Shown: one piece after another, positions 26,971 to 34,973 of the stretch | Position numbering within the stretch: position 1 is the first letter of the stretch | Layout of the letters: each line of letters starts with the position of its first letter | Assembly (NCBI RefSeq): GCF_000177675.1 | Contig: NZ_ADGX01000043.1 | Span: 1 to 63,301, forward strand | Direction: 5' to 3' | Source of the DNA: Parafrankia sp. EUN1f | GTDB taxonomy: Bacteria; Actinomycetota; Actinomycetes; Frankiales; Frankiaceae | Length of the DNA: 63,301 bases | Translations under genes and position numbers: made by a program | The notes under the pieces: generated by a model | Database searches by the model: none | What the model saw: the letters and a program-made list of their open reading frames with translations, nothing else | What the model was told of the DNA's origin: nothing

Positions 26971-27687
26971 TGAGCCTTCTCCATCTCACGGTGCATGGTC
27001 AGGGGTGCGGCAGGTTCGAGCCGACGATGGAAAAGGCTCATTGCCTACCAACACCTTCCGATTCAGTTAGGCCGGCATCAGGAGGCACAAGGAGGCGCCA
27101 TGCCGGTGCCCGCCAGCCTGTCGGTTGAAGCGAGGTTGAGGTCAAGTCCCGCTGCGGGCGAACTCCCGGCGACGTCCGGGCGAACTCCCGACAACGTCCG
27201 GGCGACCTCCCGACGTTCAGGCAACGGCGACCAGGCGGGTTGTTTCCTGGCGCGCTGATCGTGTGGCAGAATCCCGAGCCGAAGAAGATCATCCGTTCGG
27301 TCGAGCCGCGACTCCGGGCTGCCGCCGTGACTGGCGATTGCTGCCGGACAAGATCTGAGGATTGTGGTCGTTCCAACGACCACAATCCTCAGGTTTTGCC
27401 TGGAGACAGCCCCGGGTTCGCCTACCAGCGGCAATCCCAGCCGTCGACAGAGCGGGTGATCGCCTGGCCGGCGGACGCTGCCACTCGGGCTGCTCGCGGT
27501 GACGGCAGCCGCAGGGATCTGGCGCGCGGTGCGCGCCCCCAGCGCCGCCGATAGCACAGCCGGCCGGTCGTGCGGGTCGCCCCACCTTTCTTCGTTGTGG
27601 AGCTTGACCTCAACTCGACTTGAGGTTCTAGGTTTTCGGACCAGACCCCGCCGAATGCGGGGCCAGCGAGATGTGGGGAATATTCTC
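26971..27687. other. 717-base intergenic region with short direct repeats and a repeat-family palindrome
   Basis: No gene is supported. Three close units of GGGCGAACTCCCGRCAACGTCC lie at about 27156-27215. A GTGGCAGAATCCCGAG segment at about 27263, resembling the internal part of the dispersed repeat family, is followed by the perfect palindrome at 27355-27392. TTGACCTCAACTCGACTTGAGGTT at 27604-27627, just upstream of the flavin reductase, contains a dyad (ACCTCAA...TTGAGGT) that could be an operator for that gene. Confidence 0.5.
27355..27392. repeat. dispersed palindromic repeat, copy 3 (perfect 18-bp arms)
   Basis: CTGAGGATTGTGGTCGTT (27355-27372) is followed after CC by its exact reverse complement (27375-27392). 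The core GAGGATTnTGGTCG matches the other family members. It is preceded by GACAAGAT and followed by GGTTTTG. Confidence 0.8.
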
Positions 27688-28278
27688 ATGACCAGTGCGC
27701 CAGTACAGCCGGTAAACCTGGCCGTCATCATCGGAAGCAACCGGGTGGGGCGTTTCGCCCCGGTCGTGGCGCAGTGGTTCCTGCGCCAGACCGCCGGCGA
27801 CGACTCGATGACGACAACCGTCCTCGACCTGGGCGAGACCAGCCTGCCGGAGCGGCTGGGCTCCCCGCGCGGAGCGGAAGCCGACGAGCTGACGGCGGTC
27901 ACCCGCCAGCTCGACGCCGCGGATGCATACGTCGTCATCACCCCCGAGTACAACCACAGCTTCCCGGCTCCACTGAAGAATCTCGTCGACCTGCACTACA
28001 CCGAATGGCAGGCCAAGCCGGTTGGCTTTGTCTCCTACGGTGGGCTGTCCGGCGGCCTGCGCGCCGTGGAGCATCTGCGCCAGGTTTTCGCGGAGCTGCA
28101 CGCGGTCACCATTCGCGATGTGGTCAGCTTCCACGGGGCCTGGGAGCGCTTCGACTCGGACGGATCTCCGCGTGACGCCGAAGGCGCCAACACGGCGGCC
28201 CGGAAGATGCTCGACGAGCTGCGGTGGTGGGCGACCGCGTTGAAGGAGGCCCGAAGCCGGACCCCGTACAAGTTCTGA
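27688..28278 (+). CDS. NAD(P)H-dependent FMN reductase-like flavoprotein
   Basis: A 196-residue flavodoxin-fold protein of the NADPH-dependent FMN reductase/azoreductase group. The ATG at 27688 has GGGGAA upstream. The flavin phosphate loop is VIIGSNRVGRFAPVVAQWF. The second flavin segment is TPEYNHSFPAPLKNLVDLHYTEWQAKPVGFVSYGG, a very typical stretch, with GGLRAVEHLRQVFAELHAVTIRD after it. It reduces flavins or quinones using NAD(P)H in the cytosol. An inverted ACCTCAA/TTGAGGT motif 60 bases upstream may bind a repressor. The gene stands alone. Confidence 0.92.
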   Translation: MTSAPVQPVNLAVIIGSNRVGRFAPVVAQWFLRQTAGDDSMTTTVLDLGETSLPERLGSPRGAEADELTAVTRQLDAADAYVVITPEYNHSFPAPLKNLVDLHYTEWQAKPVGFVSYGGLSGGLRAVEHLRQVFAELHAVTIRDVVSFHGAWERFDSDGSPRDAEGANTAARKMLDELRWWATALKEARSRTPYKF

Positions 28279-28437
28279 CCGCGCCTCCGACGGGACCGAT
28301 GATCCGGTAACCAATCCGGTACTCATAAGAGGCGACACGCGGCTCAGTACCGCAACCCGGCCGTGTCCGCGAAAGCCCAGATCCGCTGACTACTCTCCGT
28401 GGTCTTATATTAATTCCTGAAGCCACGGGAGAAGCAG

Positions 28438-29178
28438 GTGTTCTTTCGTAGAACGCTCATGTCGCTGGTCGCCGGAGGGTTGCTCTTCGCCGCCTCCGCG
28501 CAGGGTACGGCAAATGCCGCCGCAACACCTACAGTCCCCTTCGATCAGTGTTCGAAGGCAGATCTGAGGGACGACCCCCGCCTCGGCCCGGCCAAACTGC
28601 CGATTTTCGGGACGGTAGCCAATGAGCTCGACGACTACCGGCGTACGGGAAAGCATCCGATCTGGCAGTTCCTCGGTACCTGGTGGGATCCGTCCCTGCC
28701 CCCTTCCGCCCAGTTCCCCGGAATTGATGGGAACTGGGTCTACCCACCGAAGGATGGTTACTATCTCAGGCCCGACGGAACGCAGATCAGGGCCACCACC
28801 ACCCTGGTTCCGGGTCAGCAGGTAGACCGTTTCGGTCTGCCGCGCGGGAGTTTCCTCTCCCCACGCGGAACCGACTACGCGCAACGTTCGCTCCCGCCGT
28901 CGAACCTCGACGACACCACAAACCCGGGTGGGTGCAATTACCACGTCTACCAGGTGCTGAAGCCGTTCGATGTCTATTCCGGCCCGATCCGGCCATGGTT
29001 CGACCAGCCCGGGAACGGCCTGCAGTACCAGGCGGTCTGCGTTCTCATCCCGGAATTCGCGGGAACGAACAAATGTGACGAGACGGGGGGGAACCTGCGT
29101 ATTCAGTATCTCGTCGACGCGCATTACGTCGTCGAGGTGCCGGTCGTGGACCGGCGCATCCTTGTAGCCGGCTCCTGA
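28438..29178 (+). CDS. secreted TNT-domain (NAD glycohydrolase-type) toxin candidate
   Basis: A 246-residue protein from a GTG at 28438 with GGGAGAA upstream. Residues 1-27 form a Sec signal peptide (FFRRTLMSLVAGGLLFAASAQ, cleavage after ANA). Residues about 96-205 match the TNT domain of the tuberculosis necrotizing toxin family: WVYPPKDGYYL, PGQQVDRFGLPRGSFLSPRGT, QRSLPPSNLDD, NYHVYQVLKPFDVYSGPIRPWF and QPGNGLQYQ. In that family these carry the NAD-binding Arg and Gln and drive NAD+ hydrolysis (established knowledge). Four cysteines (C38, C166, C201, C213) could make two disulfides outside the cell. No immunity gene of the IFT type is recognised on either side, so either the host is not exposed or immunity lies elsewhere. 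Confidence 0.85.
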   Translation: MFFRRTLMSLVAGGLLFAASAQGTANAAATPTVPFDQCSKADLRDDPRLGPAKLPIFGTVANELDDYRRTGKHPIWQFLGTWWDPSLPPSAQFPGIDGNWVYPPKDGYYLRPDGTQIRATTTLVPGQQVDRFGLPRGSFLSPRGTDYAQRSLPPSNLDDTTNPGGCNYHVYQVLKPFDVYSGPIRPWFDQPGNGLQYQAVCVLIPEFAGTNKCDETGGNLRIQYLVDAHYVVEVPVVDRRILVAGS

Positions 29179-29202
29179 GCCGACACCTCTGAAAGAGCGC
29201 CG

Positions 29203-29261
29203 GACAGGCCGACGCCGGTGAGCCGAAAGTACTGCCGTTGGTTCACCGGCGTCGGCCTGTC
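29203..29261. terminator. 19-bp perfect hairpin after the TNT gene
   Basis: GACAGGCCGACGCCGGTGA (29203-29221) and TCACCGGCGTCGGCCTGTC (29243-29261) are exact reverse complements with a 21-base loop, 25 bases after the TNT stop codon. It probably terminates the toxin transcript. Confidence 0.75.
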
Positions 29262-29393
29262 GCTGTCCAGGGTGCCGCGACGGGCTCCGCCGAAGCCCCG
29301 GGGGCCCCGAAGCCCGGGGGCCCCGAAGCCCCGGGCCGCCTGGGTCGCTGGGTTGCGGTCGCCGGAGCAGGCCTGGGTCGCCCGAACGAAGGT

Positions 29394-29771
29394 GGGCCGG
29401 GTTTCGCGCATTCGGCTGCGGCGAAGGCCGGGGTGAAGAACATGGTCGAGACCCTCGCCGTCGAATGGTCGCCGTACGGGATCCAGGTCAACGGGCTTGT
29501 GCCCGGGATGTTCCCGCATGAGGACCAGACGGCGGACATCAAGGGCAACCTCGCCCGCAGCTCCGACAAGGACGCGACCCAGCCCGCGCTGCGGGTCGGG
29601 CGCCTGCGTGAGCTCGGCTGGGCCGCCACCTTCCTGGCCTCGCCCTACGCGCGTTTCATCTCCGGCCACACGCTCGTCGTCGACGGCGCCAACTGGCAGC
29701 GGCGCTCGCTCACGAACCCGCCGGTGGTCACCGTCCGGGACCAGCTGGGCCGTGGACCCTTCACACCATGA
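29394..29771 (+). pseudogene. C-terminal fragment of a short-chain dehydrogenase (2,4-dienoyl-CoA-reductase-like)
   Basis: Only the last 125 codons or so of an SDR remain. GFAHSAAAKAGVKNMVETLAVEWSPYGIQVNGLVPGMF and GWAATFLASPYARFISGHTLVVDGANWQR are the active-site helix (HSAAAKAG, as in the DECR/dienoyl-CoA-reductase branch) and C-terminal NAD-side motifs. The GxxxGxG Rossmann half is absent. Upstream the frame turns into GGGGCCCCGAAGCCC repeats (29284-29335). The stop overlaps the TetR start (ATGA), so an old SDR-TetR operon has been cut. Confidence 0.75.
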
Positions 29772-30358
29772 CCGCGCCGCCGAACCTTCCGCCGCGGGGG
29801 GTCGAGCGGGCGCTCGCCCGCCAGCGGAACCGCTATGAGGACGAGGTCGAGCGGCTCATCGACGCGACCTTCCGGGTCATGCGCGAACGCGACACCGCCA
29901 ACCCGTCCGTCAACGACATCCTGGCGGCCTCGGGCCTGTCGACGACCGCGTTCTACCGCCACTTCCCGACCAAGGACGATCTGCTGCTCACGCTCCTCGA
30001 GCGTGCGCACGACATCACCAGGCGGCACATCGAGGAGCGGCTGGCCGCCGAGATCGACCCGGTCCAGCGGATCGCCGAGTGGGTGCGGGCGATGTTCGAC
30101 CTGCTGCGCACGGACGACCTGGTGGTGGCGAACCGGCCCTTCCTGCTGGCTCATCCCAGGCTGCTCGAGCGGTTCCCGGCGGAGCTCGGCGCCTGGTTCG
30201 ACGCTCTGGTGGCACCGCTGGCGACAGCGATCTATTCGGCTGAGCGGCGAACAGCGGGTCAATCCGACGCTGCGGGACAAGCCCGGCCTGATCAACTCCG
30301 ACCCGTACCAGGAAGGTTGGATCTTCCGCCTCGACAAGGTCATCCGCACCATGCGTGA
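29768..30358 (+). CDS. TetR-family regulator with replaced C-terminus
   Basis: The ATG at 29768 overlaps the SDR fragment stop. Residues 1-65 are a TetR helix-turn-helix ([48 protein letters not shown]) and residues 66-158 are a plausible ligand-binding helix set ([35 protein letters not shown]). From about codon 158 the reading frame enters unrelated DNA ([18 protein letters not shown]) that in another frame encodes gcvH/sdaA remnants. The normal C-terminus of the regulator is therefore lost. It may still bind DNA or be decaying. Confidence 0.75.
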   Translation: MTAPPNLPPRGVERALARQRNRYEDEVERLIDATFRVMRERDTANPSVNDILAASGLSTTAFYRHFPTKDDLLLTLLERAHDITRRHIEERLAAEIDPVQRIAEWVRAMFDLLRTDDLVVANRPFLLAHPRLLERFPAELGAWFDALVAPLATAIYSAERRTAGQSDAAGQARPDQLRPVPGRLDLPPRQGHPHHA

Positions 30359-30434
30359 GACCGGTGCGGACATGAAGGACAAGTACAAGGAAACCTCCCG
30401 CGGCGGCCTTGCCGTGAACTTCATCGAATGCTGA
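30240..30434 (+). pseudogene. gcvH-sdaA scar: fragments of glycine cleavage H protein and L-serine dehydratase
   Basis: In the frame of 30240, 31 residues read as the C-terminal lipoyl-domain region of GcvH ([20 protein letters not shown] then WIFRL; compare the usual VNxxLxxxPxLVNSDPYGEGW). They run straight into 32 residues ending [20 protein letters not shown] and VNFIEC-stop, the invariant C-terminus of iron-sulfur L-serine dehydratase SdaA. In many actinobacteria gcvH, glyA and sdaA are neighbours (established knowledge). A deletion joining the two ends would give this scar. It abuts the truncated TetR gene at about 30236. Confidence 0.7.
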
Positions 30435-30512
30435 GTGGGGATCTTTGTCAGCGCGATTCCGTGGCACGCGAGACGGGCCGCTTCGGCCACGCGCGGGATC
30501 CCTGGCGGACGC

Positions 30513-33500
30513 TCAAAAAAGCGGTAGGAAAGCGACGCCGACGGTCCCTCGGGCCGTGTGTTTCGCCCGGTACATCGCGCTGTCCGCCGTCGTCAGGAGA
30601 TCATTGGGATCAGTGTCGCTGGCACGGGTGAGAGCGACTCCGACTGTTGCGCTCAGGCCGATCAGATCGTCGCCGTGGCGCACCGGGGCGGCCAGAGCCT
30701 GCCGGAGGCGGCGGGCCACGGCGACGGCCCGGTCCTGGCCGACCTCACCGAGAACCACGACGAACTCGTCACCGCCGAGCCGGTAGGCCGTGTCGCCGGG
30801 CCGGCAGGCGTGGACGAGCCGGCGGGCCACGGTGCTCAGGACGACATCCCCGGCCTCGTGGCCGAAAGTGTCATTGATCTGTTTGAAGTGGTCCAGATCG
30901 ACGAACACGATCGCGGTGGTGCCTGCGCCGGGCCGGAGCGCGTCCAGGAGCGCGGTCCGGTTGGGCAGGCTGGTCAGCGGGTCGTAGCGCGCCTGGTGCA
31001 GCAGCTGGTCCTGCATGTTCCTGCGTGTGGTCACGTCGTGGATGGTCATCAGCCGCCCGCCGATGTACGGGTGCGAGAACTGGTCGGAAGCATGGAGGTC
31101 AAACCAGCGATACACCCCGTCAGTCCCCCGGAGCCGGAGATCGCGGACCGTCGTGAGGTCGGTCGGAGGGCTGCGGCCGGTGTCGTCCGCCGGGATGAGC
31201 GCGTCTCGAAGCCGGTCGACGTCGTCGGGATGCACGAGGCCGCACTGCTGCCCCAGGAGGTTGTCGGTGTCGTAGCCGAGGAGACGGGTCGCGGCGGAGC
31301 TGACGAACGTCACGTTGAACTGGCGGTCGTTGACGACCACGATGTCGTGGACGTTGTGCAGCAGAGCGGACAGCCTGTCGTTCTCCCGGCGTTCCGCCTG
31401 GGCGAACAGCCGGGTCGCGAGCGCCAGCCCGAACACGGTCGCCGCCACCGAGCAGATGAGCAGCATGTTCTGCCACGCCTGGTCGGGGCGCAGCCCGGAC
31501 AGCACGGCCGAGGTCGGAAGTTCCAGCATGACGTACCCCCCGTTGGCCAGGGCGGGATCACGGACGGCGAACGCGGTGGAACCCTGTTCGGTTGTCGCCG
31601 CCCCCGGCAGACGTACCGCGCCGGAAGCGGGCAGTGTGGCCAGGACCGCGGGGTCGGCGAGGCGGTGGCCGATGAGCTCGCGGTCCCAGGAGTACCGGGC
31701 CACGCCGTCGACGTCCAGTTCTGACAGTCCGCCCGTCGAGCCAAGGCCTACCGACCCCACCGCCTCGTACCCCAGTTGCTGCGGTGAGATGTCGGCCCGC
31801 ATACCCAATGAGACCACCGCGATCGACGCGCCGTTCCTGAGAACCGGGAACAGCGAGTAGTTCCAGTAGGCCCCGCCGACTGACTGCACCGGCAGGTTGC
31901 CGACGCGGCCACTGAGCGCGGTGGCGAACGCCGGGTCGGCGGCCCGTACCGGGTTGGGCGCGCCGGTGGGCGCCGCGTTGATGACCTGGCCGTCTCTGCT
32001 CATCAGCGCCACCGCCATGCCGTCGGACGGCGCGACGAACTGGTTCAGCACGACCTCGTTGGCGGCGGACGGGGTGAGCGTCCACGGCACGGCGGAGATG
32101 TCGGCGATCAGATTCTTCGTGGCGCCCGACGCGTCGTTGTAGCGCGCTGAGCCCTCCGCCACCTCGGCGAGCTCGCCGAGCCTCGCCTGCATGGCTCGGC
32201 GTTCCGCGGCCCGGTCCAGGCCGAGGGCGGTTACCGCCATCACGGTCAGCAGGACCGCGGCGAGGGCCAACGGCCCCCAGGTCTGCAGCCGCCAGGCGAG
32301 GCCGCCGCGCCCGCGCCCGGCCTTCGCGGCCGGCCGGTGCTCTGCCTGCCGCGGACGCGCGGCGCCGGCCGGACGCGCGGCGCCGGCTGGGCGAACCGCT
32401 CCGGCTGGGCGAACCGCTCCGGCGGCGGCCTCGCCGCTGGATAGGTCCCCGGCGGTGCCCTCCTCGTAGGGCGGGACCGCTCGAGGCGCTGGCTCTACCT
32501 CGCTGAGCGAGACCGGAACCGGCTGCGGTCGGCCGGGACGGGCGGGGGCGGCGCACTCCTCGATCACCCAACGACTGCCGCCGCCGCGTTTGGCCCGGTA
32601 CATGGCGTGGTCAGCCTGCCGCACCAGCTGGTCGGGGCTGACGCCGCCGCGGGGCGAACCCCCTCGGACAAGCGCGCTGACGCCGACGCTCGCGCTTACG
32701 CGCAGTTGCCGACCATCGACTGTCATCGGACGCGCGAGAAGGTCGACGACGCGGGCGGCCACGCGGATGGCCGCGGCCCGGCGGACGCCCTGGAGGAGGA
32801 CGACGAACTCGTCCCCGCTCAGACGTCCGACGACGTCTTCACGCGGCGAGTTGCCGGCCCGGTCACTCCCGGTGCGCACAGCGTCGTGGAGCCGACGGGC
32901 GACGATCCGCAGAACCTCGTCACCCACCTGGTGACCGTGGGTGTCATTGACCGTTTTGAACCCGTCGAGGTCGACGAACAGCAGGAAGACGGAGGCGTTG
33001 GTGGCGACTCCCGCCGCCAGAGCGCTGTCGACCGCGGCCATCACCGCGGTCCGGTTCGCCACACCGGTCAGGCCGTCGGTATGCGCCTGGTCGGTGAGAC
33101 GGTCCTGGAGATCCTTGCGTTTCCCGATCTCATGGCAGGTGACCAGGATGCCGCCCACGGCGGGATCGTCGCGCAGATCGGCGGCCTCGACGTCGAAGCA
33201 GAGCCATCCGGTGGGGCCGATCGCGGGGGAACCCCGCGCGTCGCTGAGGAGCCTGACATCAAGTTCCGGCGGCCGCCGCGGGTTGTCGATCAGGGCCCGG
33301 ACGCGTGGCACGTCCTCGGGGTGGACGAGGTCGGTCAACGGCCGGCCGAGATCGGCCTGCGGCGTGCGGCCGAGCAGGTGGTGGCCGGCCGCGCCGACGA
33401 AGGTCAGCCGGTGACTGTCGGCCTCGGCGACCAGGACGAGATCGAGCGTGCCGGACAGCAACGCGTCAGTGCGTGCCCGGCGGCGTCGCGCCGCATGGGT

Positions 33501-34421
33501 CCAGACCACCCCGAACAGCGCCAGAGATGTCAGGCAGGCCGCGTACACCGCGGTGAGGGTGATGCGGCGTTCTTGCTGCTGTTCACGCAGGTCGGCGTAG
33601 AGGTCGGCCTCGCGGCGCTCCAACAGGAGGTGGTAGCCGGTGCTGGGGACCAGGTGCGCGAAGTGGACGACCCGGTCGTCGCCGTGACCTGTGGTCCACT
33701 CGCTGGTGGTGTCAGCCGCGATCCTGGCCAGGTCGGCCGGGGCTGTCACCCGCGTCCCGATCAGATCCGGATCCCAGGCGTTCACCACGACTCCGACCCG
33801 GTCGATCTTGTAGGTGCCCTCGTCGGCGACGGTCTCCGCGAAGGCCTGGAACTGGGAGTTGTCGTTCGCCGTCACCAGGACCGCCCATGGCCGCGTCCCA
33901 CCGACCGGCGCCGCCGTGGCGACCAGCTTCCTGCCGGCTACGTCGAACAGGTCCGACGCGGCCGCGCTGCCCGCCAGCGCCGAGGTCCAGGCGACCCCCA
34001 GATCGGTGACGGTCGGCAACGGCTGCTCCGGGTCGATGCTGGCGATGACCGTCCCGTCCGGTGCGTACAGCGCGACGGCCTGGTTTGGGACGAAAGTCGG
34101 CGAGTTCGTGAACAGCCGCAGGAGCTCGCTGTTGAGCGCCGGGTCGTCACGCGCGAACGGAGTGACGGCCACCTGGTCCGCGAGCAGCTGCGGATTCTCG
34201 AGCAGATTGGACATTTTCGCGAACTGGCTGACCAGGCGCTCCCGGTCGGCCAGCCGCTCGGCCTCCTCGGTCGCCAGCCGGACCCGCCCCAGCACGACCA
34301 TGCCGATGCCCTGCACGGCGAGAAGGCACAGCACGCCCAGGAGCAGCAGTCGGACGCCTCGGCCCTGAGTACGCGGGCCCAGCGGGCGGACCCTGCCAGC
34401 CGACGGTCCGCGGCCGGTCAT
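30513..34421 (-). CDS. tandem double sensor diguanylate cyclase (two TM-Cache-TM-PAS-GGDEF modules)
   Basis: One frame encodes about 1,302 residues with two complete copies of the same architecture. Copy 1 has a membrane segment (GVRLLLLGVLCLLAVQGIGMVVLG), an extracellular Cache-like region, a second membrane segment (ITLTAVYAACLTSLALFGVVW), a PAS domain (TFVGAAGHHLLGRTPQADLGRPL) and a GGDEF domain with active-site SGDEF (GRLSGDEFVVLL). After a repeat-rich linker (GAVRPAG/GAARPAG units), copy 2 has membrane segment LALAAVLLTVMAVTAL, a Cache-like region, membrane segment NMLLICSVAATVFGLALATRLF, PAS (VTFVSSAATRLLGYDTDN) and GGDEF with the canonical YRLGGDEFVVVL. Both should make cyclic di-GMP. 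The start is uncertain (ATG 34421 chosen; the frame extends upstream). An internal start for the second module cannot be excluded. Confidence 0.85.
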   Translation of the reverse strand: MTGRGPSAGRVRPLGPRTQGRGVRLLLLGVLCLLAVQGIGMVVLGRVRLATEEAERLADRERLVSQFAKMSNLLENPQLLADQVAVTPFARDDPALNSELLRLFTNSPTFVPNQAVALYAPDGTVIASIDPEQPLPTVTDLGVAWTSALAGSAAASDLFDVAGRKLVATAAPVGGTRPWAVLVTANDNSQFQAFAETVADEGTYKIDRVGVVVNAWDPDLIGTRVTAPADLARIAADTTSEWTTGHGDDRVVHFAHLVPSTGYHLLLERREADLYADLREQQQERRITLTAVYAACLTSLALFGVVWTHAARRRRARTDALLSGTLDLVLVAEADSHRLTFVGAAGHHLLGRTPQADLGRPLTDLVHPEDVPRVRALIDNPRRPPELDVRLLSDARGSPAIGPTGWLCFDVEAADLRDDPAVGGILVTCHEIGKRKDLQDRLTDQAHTDGLTGVANRTAVMAAVDSALAAGVATNASVFLLFVDLDGFKTVNDTHGHQVGDEVLRIVARRLHDAVRTGSDRAGNSPREDVVGRLSGDEFVVLLQGVRRAAAIRVAARVVDLLARPMTVDGRQLRVSASVGVSALVRGGSPRGGVSPDQLVRQADHAMYRAKRGGGSRWVIEECAAPARPGRPQPVPVSLSEVEPAPRAVPPYEEGTAGDLSSGEAAAGAVRPAGAVRPAGAARPAGAARPRQAEHRPAAKAGRGRGGLAWRLQTWGPLALAAVLLTVMAVTALGLDRAAERRAMQARLGELAEVAEGSARYNDASGATKNLIADISAVPWTLTPSAANEVVLNQFVAPSDGMAVALMSRDGQVINAAPTGAPNPVRAADPAFATALSGRVGNLPVQSVGGAYWNYSLFPVLRNGASIAVVSLGMRADISPQQLGYEAVGSVGLGSTGGLSELDVDGVARYSWDRELIGHRLADPAVLATLPASGAVRLPGAATTEQGSTAFAVRDPALANGGYVMLELPTSAVLSGLRPDQAWQNMLLICSVAATVFGLALATRLFAQAERRENDRLSALLHNVHDIVVVNDRQFNVTFVSSAATRLLGYDTDNLLGQQCGLVHPDDVDRLRDALIPADDTGRSPPTDLTTVRDLRLRGTDGVYRWFDLHASDQFSHPYIGGRLMTIHDVTTRRNMQDQLLHQARYDPLTSLPNRTALLDALRPGAGTTAIVFVDLDHFKQINDTFGHEAGDVVLSTVARRLVHACRPGDTAYRLGGDEFVVVLGEVGQDRAVAVARRLRQALAAPVRHGDDLIGLSATVGVALTRASDTDPNDLLTTADSAMYRAKHTARGTVGVAFLPLF

Positions 34422-34683
34422 GCGGGTCCGCGTCGCCGGCACGGGAGCCCCTGCCCGCGGTGTCCCGGAGCGCGCGCCACCTTGAGAGCCTTCCCGGATT
34501 CGGCCGGCAGGATGCACCAGCGCCGAACCCGCTGCTCCAGGAGGTGCTTCTTGTGCGAAATGCCGCCTGTCTGGGCTTACACCCGGTGCTGACGACGAAC
34601 GTCGGGCCGAGGTCGCCCACGGTGGCCTTCGCACCCGCGGGGCGGGGTCGCCCACGGTGGCCTTCGCACCCGCGGGGTGGGGT

Positions 34684-34716
34684 CGGACGGCGCCGCCGGT
34701 TGAGCGGCGCCGTCCG
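34684..34716. terminator. 13-bp perfect GC hairpin
   Basis: CGGACGGCGCCGC (34684-34696) pairs perfectly with GCGGCGCCGTCCG (34704-34716) over a seven-base loop. It lies just downstream of the leftward remnant at 34761 and of the HerA/NurA operon, and so probably ends leftward transcription before the cyclase gene. Confidence 0.7.
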
Positions 34717-34760
34717 TTCAGGGATGTCGCCTGATCAGCGACGTCGTGCGCTCACTCGCC

Positions 34761-34946
34761 TTACTTGCACTGGCCGGAGCGCGGGCCGCCCGCGGTGTTG
34801 CCGACCTGCCGCAACGTCGGTTCGTTGCCGCTGCAGCTGAGCGGGCCGGAGACCTGGTTGTAGCTGAATCCGGGCACGGCGTCGCCCGGCAGCGGGCCGG
34901 GCCTCGGTCGCACGATGCGCTGGCGGACGTCAGCAGCCTCGCGAGA
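34761..34946 (-). pseudogene. C-terminal remnant of a secreted repeat protein
   Basis: A leftward frame bounded by stops reads ...GDAVPGFSYNQVSGPLSC, SGNEPTLRQVGNTAGGPRSG, QCK-stop. The spacing of NxVxGxLxCxGN...GNTxxGxxSGQC is that of the C-terminal Cys-containing motif of secreted actinobacterial proteins (recalled pattern). There is no start codon with a ribosome binding site and no signal peptide, so it is most likely a leftover 3' end. The hairpin at 34684-34716 would be its original terminator. Confidence 0.4.
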
Positions 34947-34973
34947 TCACTCTCGGTGATGTCGCGGGGTGGG

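Larger units (their letters stand above)
34422..34973. other. non-coding region with tandem 35-bp repeat, hairpin and a gene remnant
   Basis: Between the cyclase start and the NurA-like stop. It holds two tandem 35-base units starting GGTCGCCCACGGTGGCC (34611-34645 and 34646-34680), a perfect hairpin (34684-34716) and a short leftward remnant (34761-34946). The promoter of the cyclase must lie within 34422-34600 but is not recognisable. Confidence 0.5.

Noticed and set aside
26971..27687. A gene in the 0.7-kb region before the flavin reductase
   Set aside because: Frames on both strands cross the perfect palindrome and the direct repeats and show no homology-like features.
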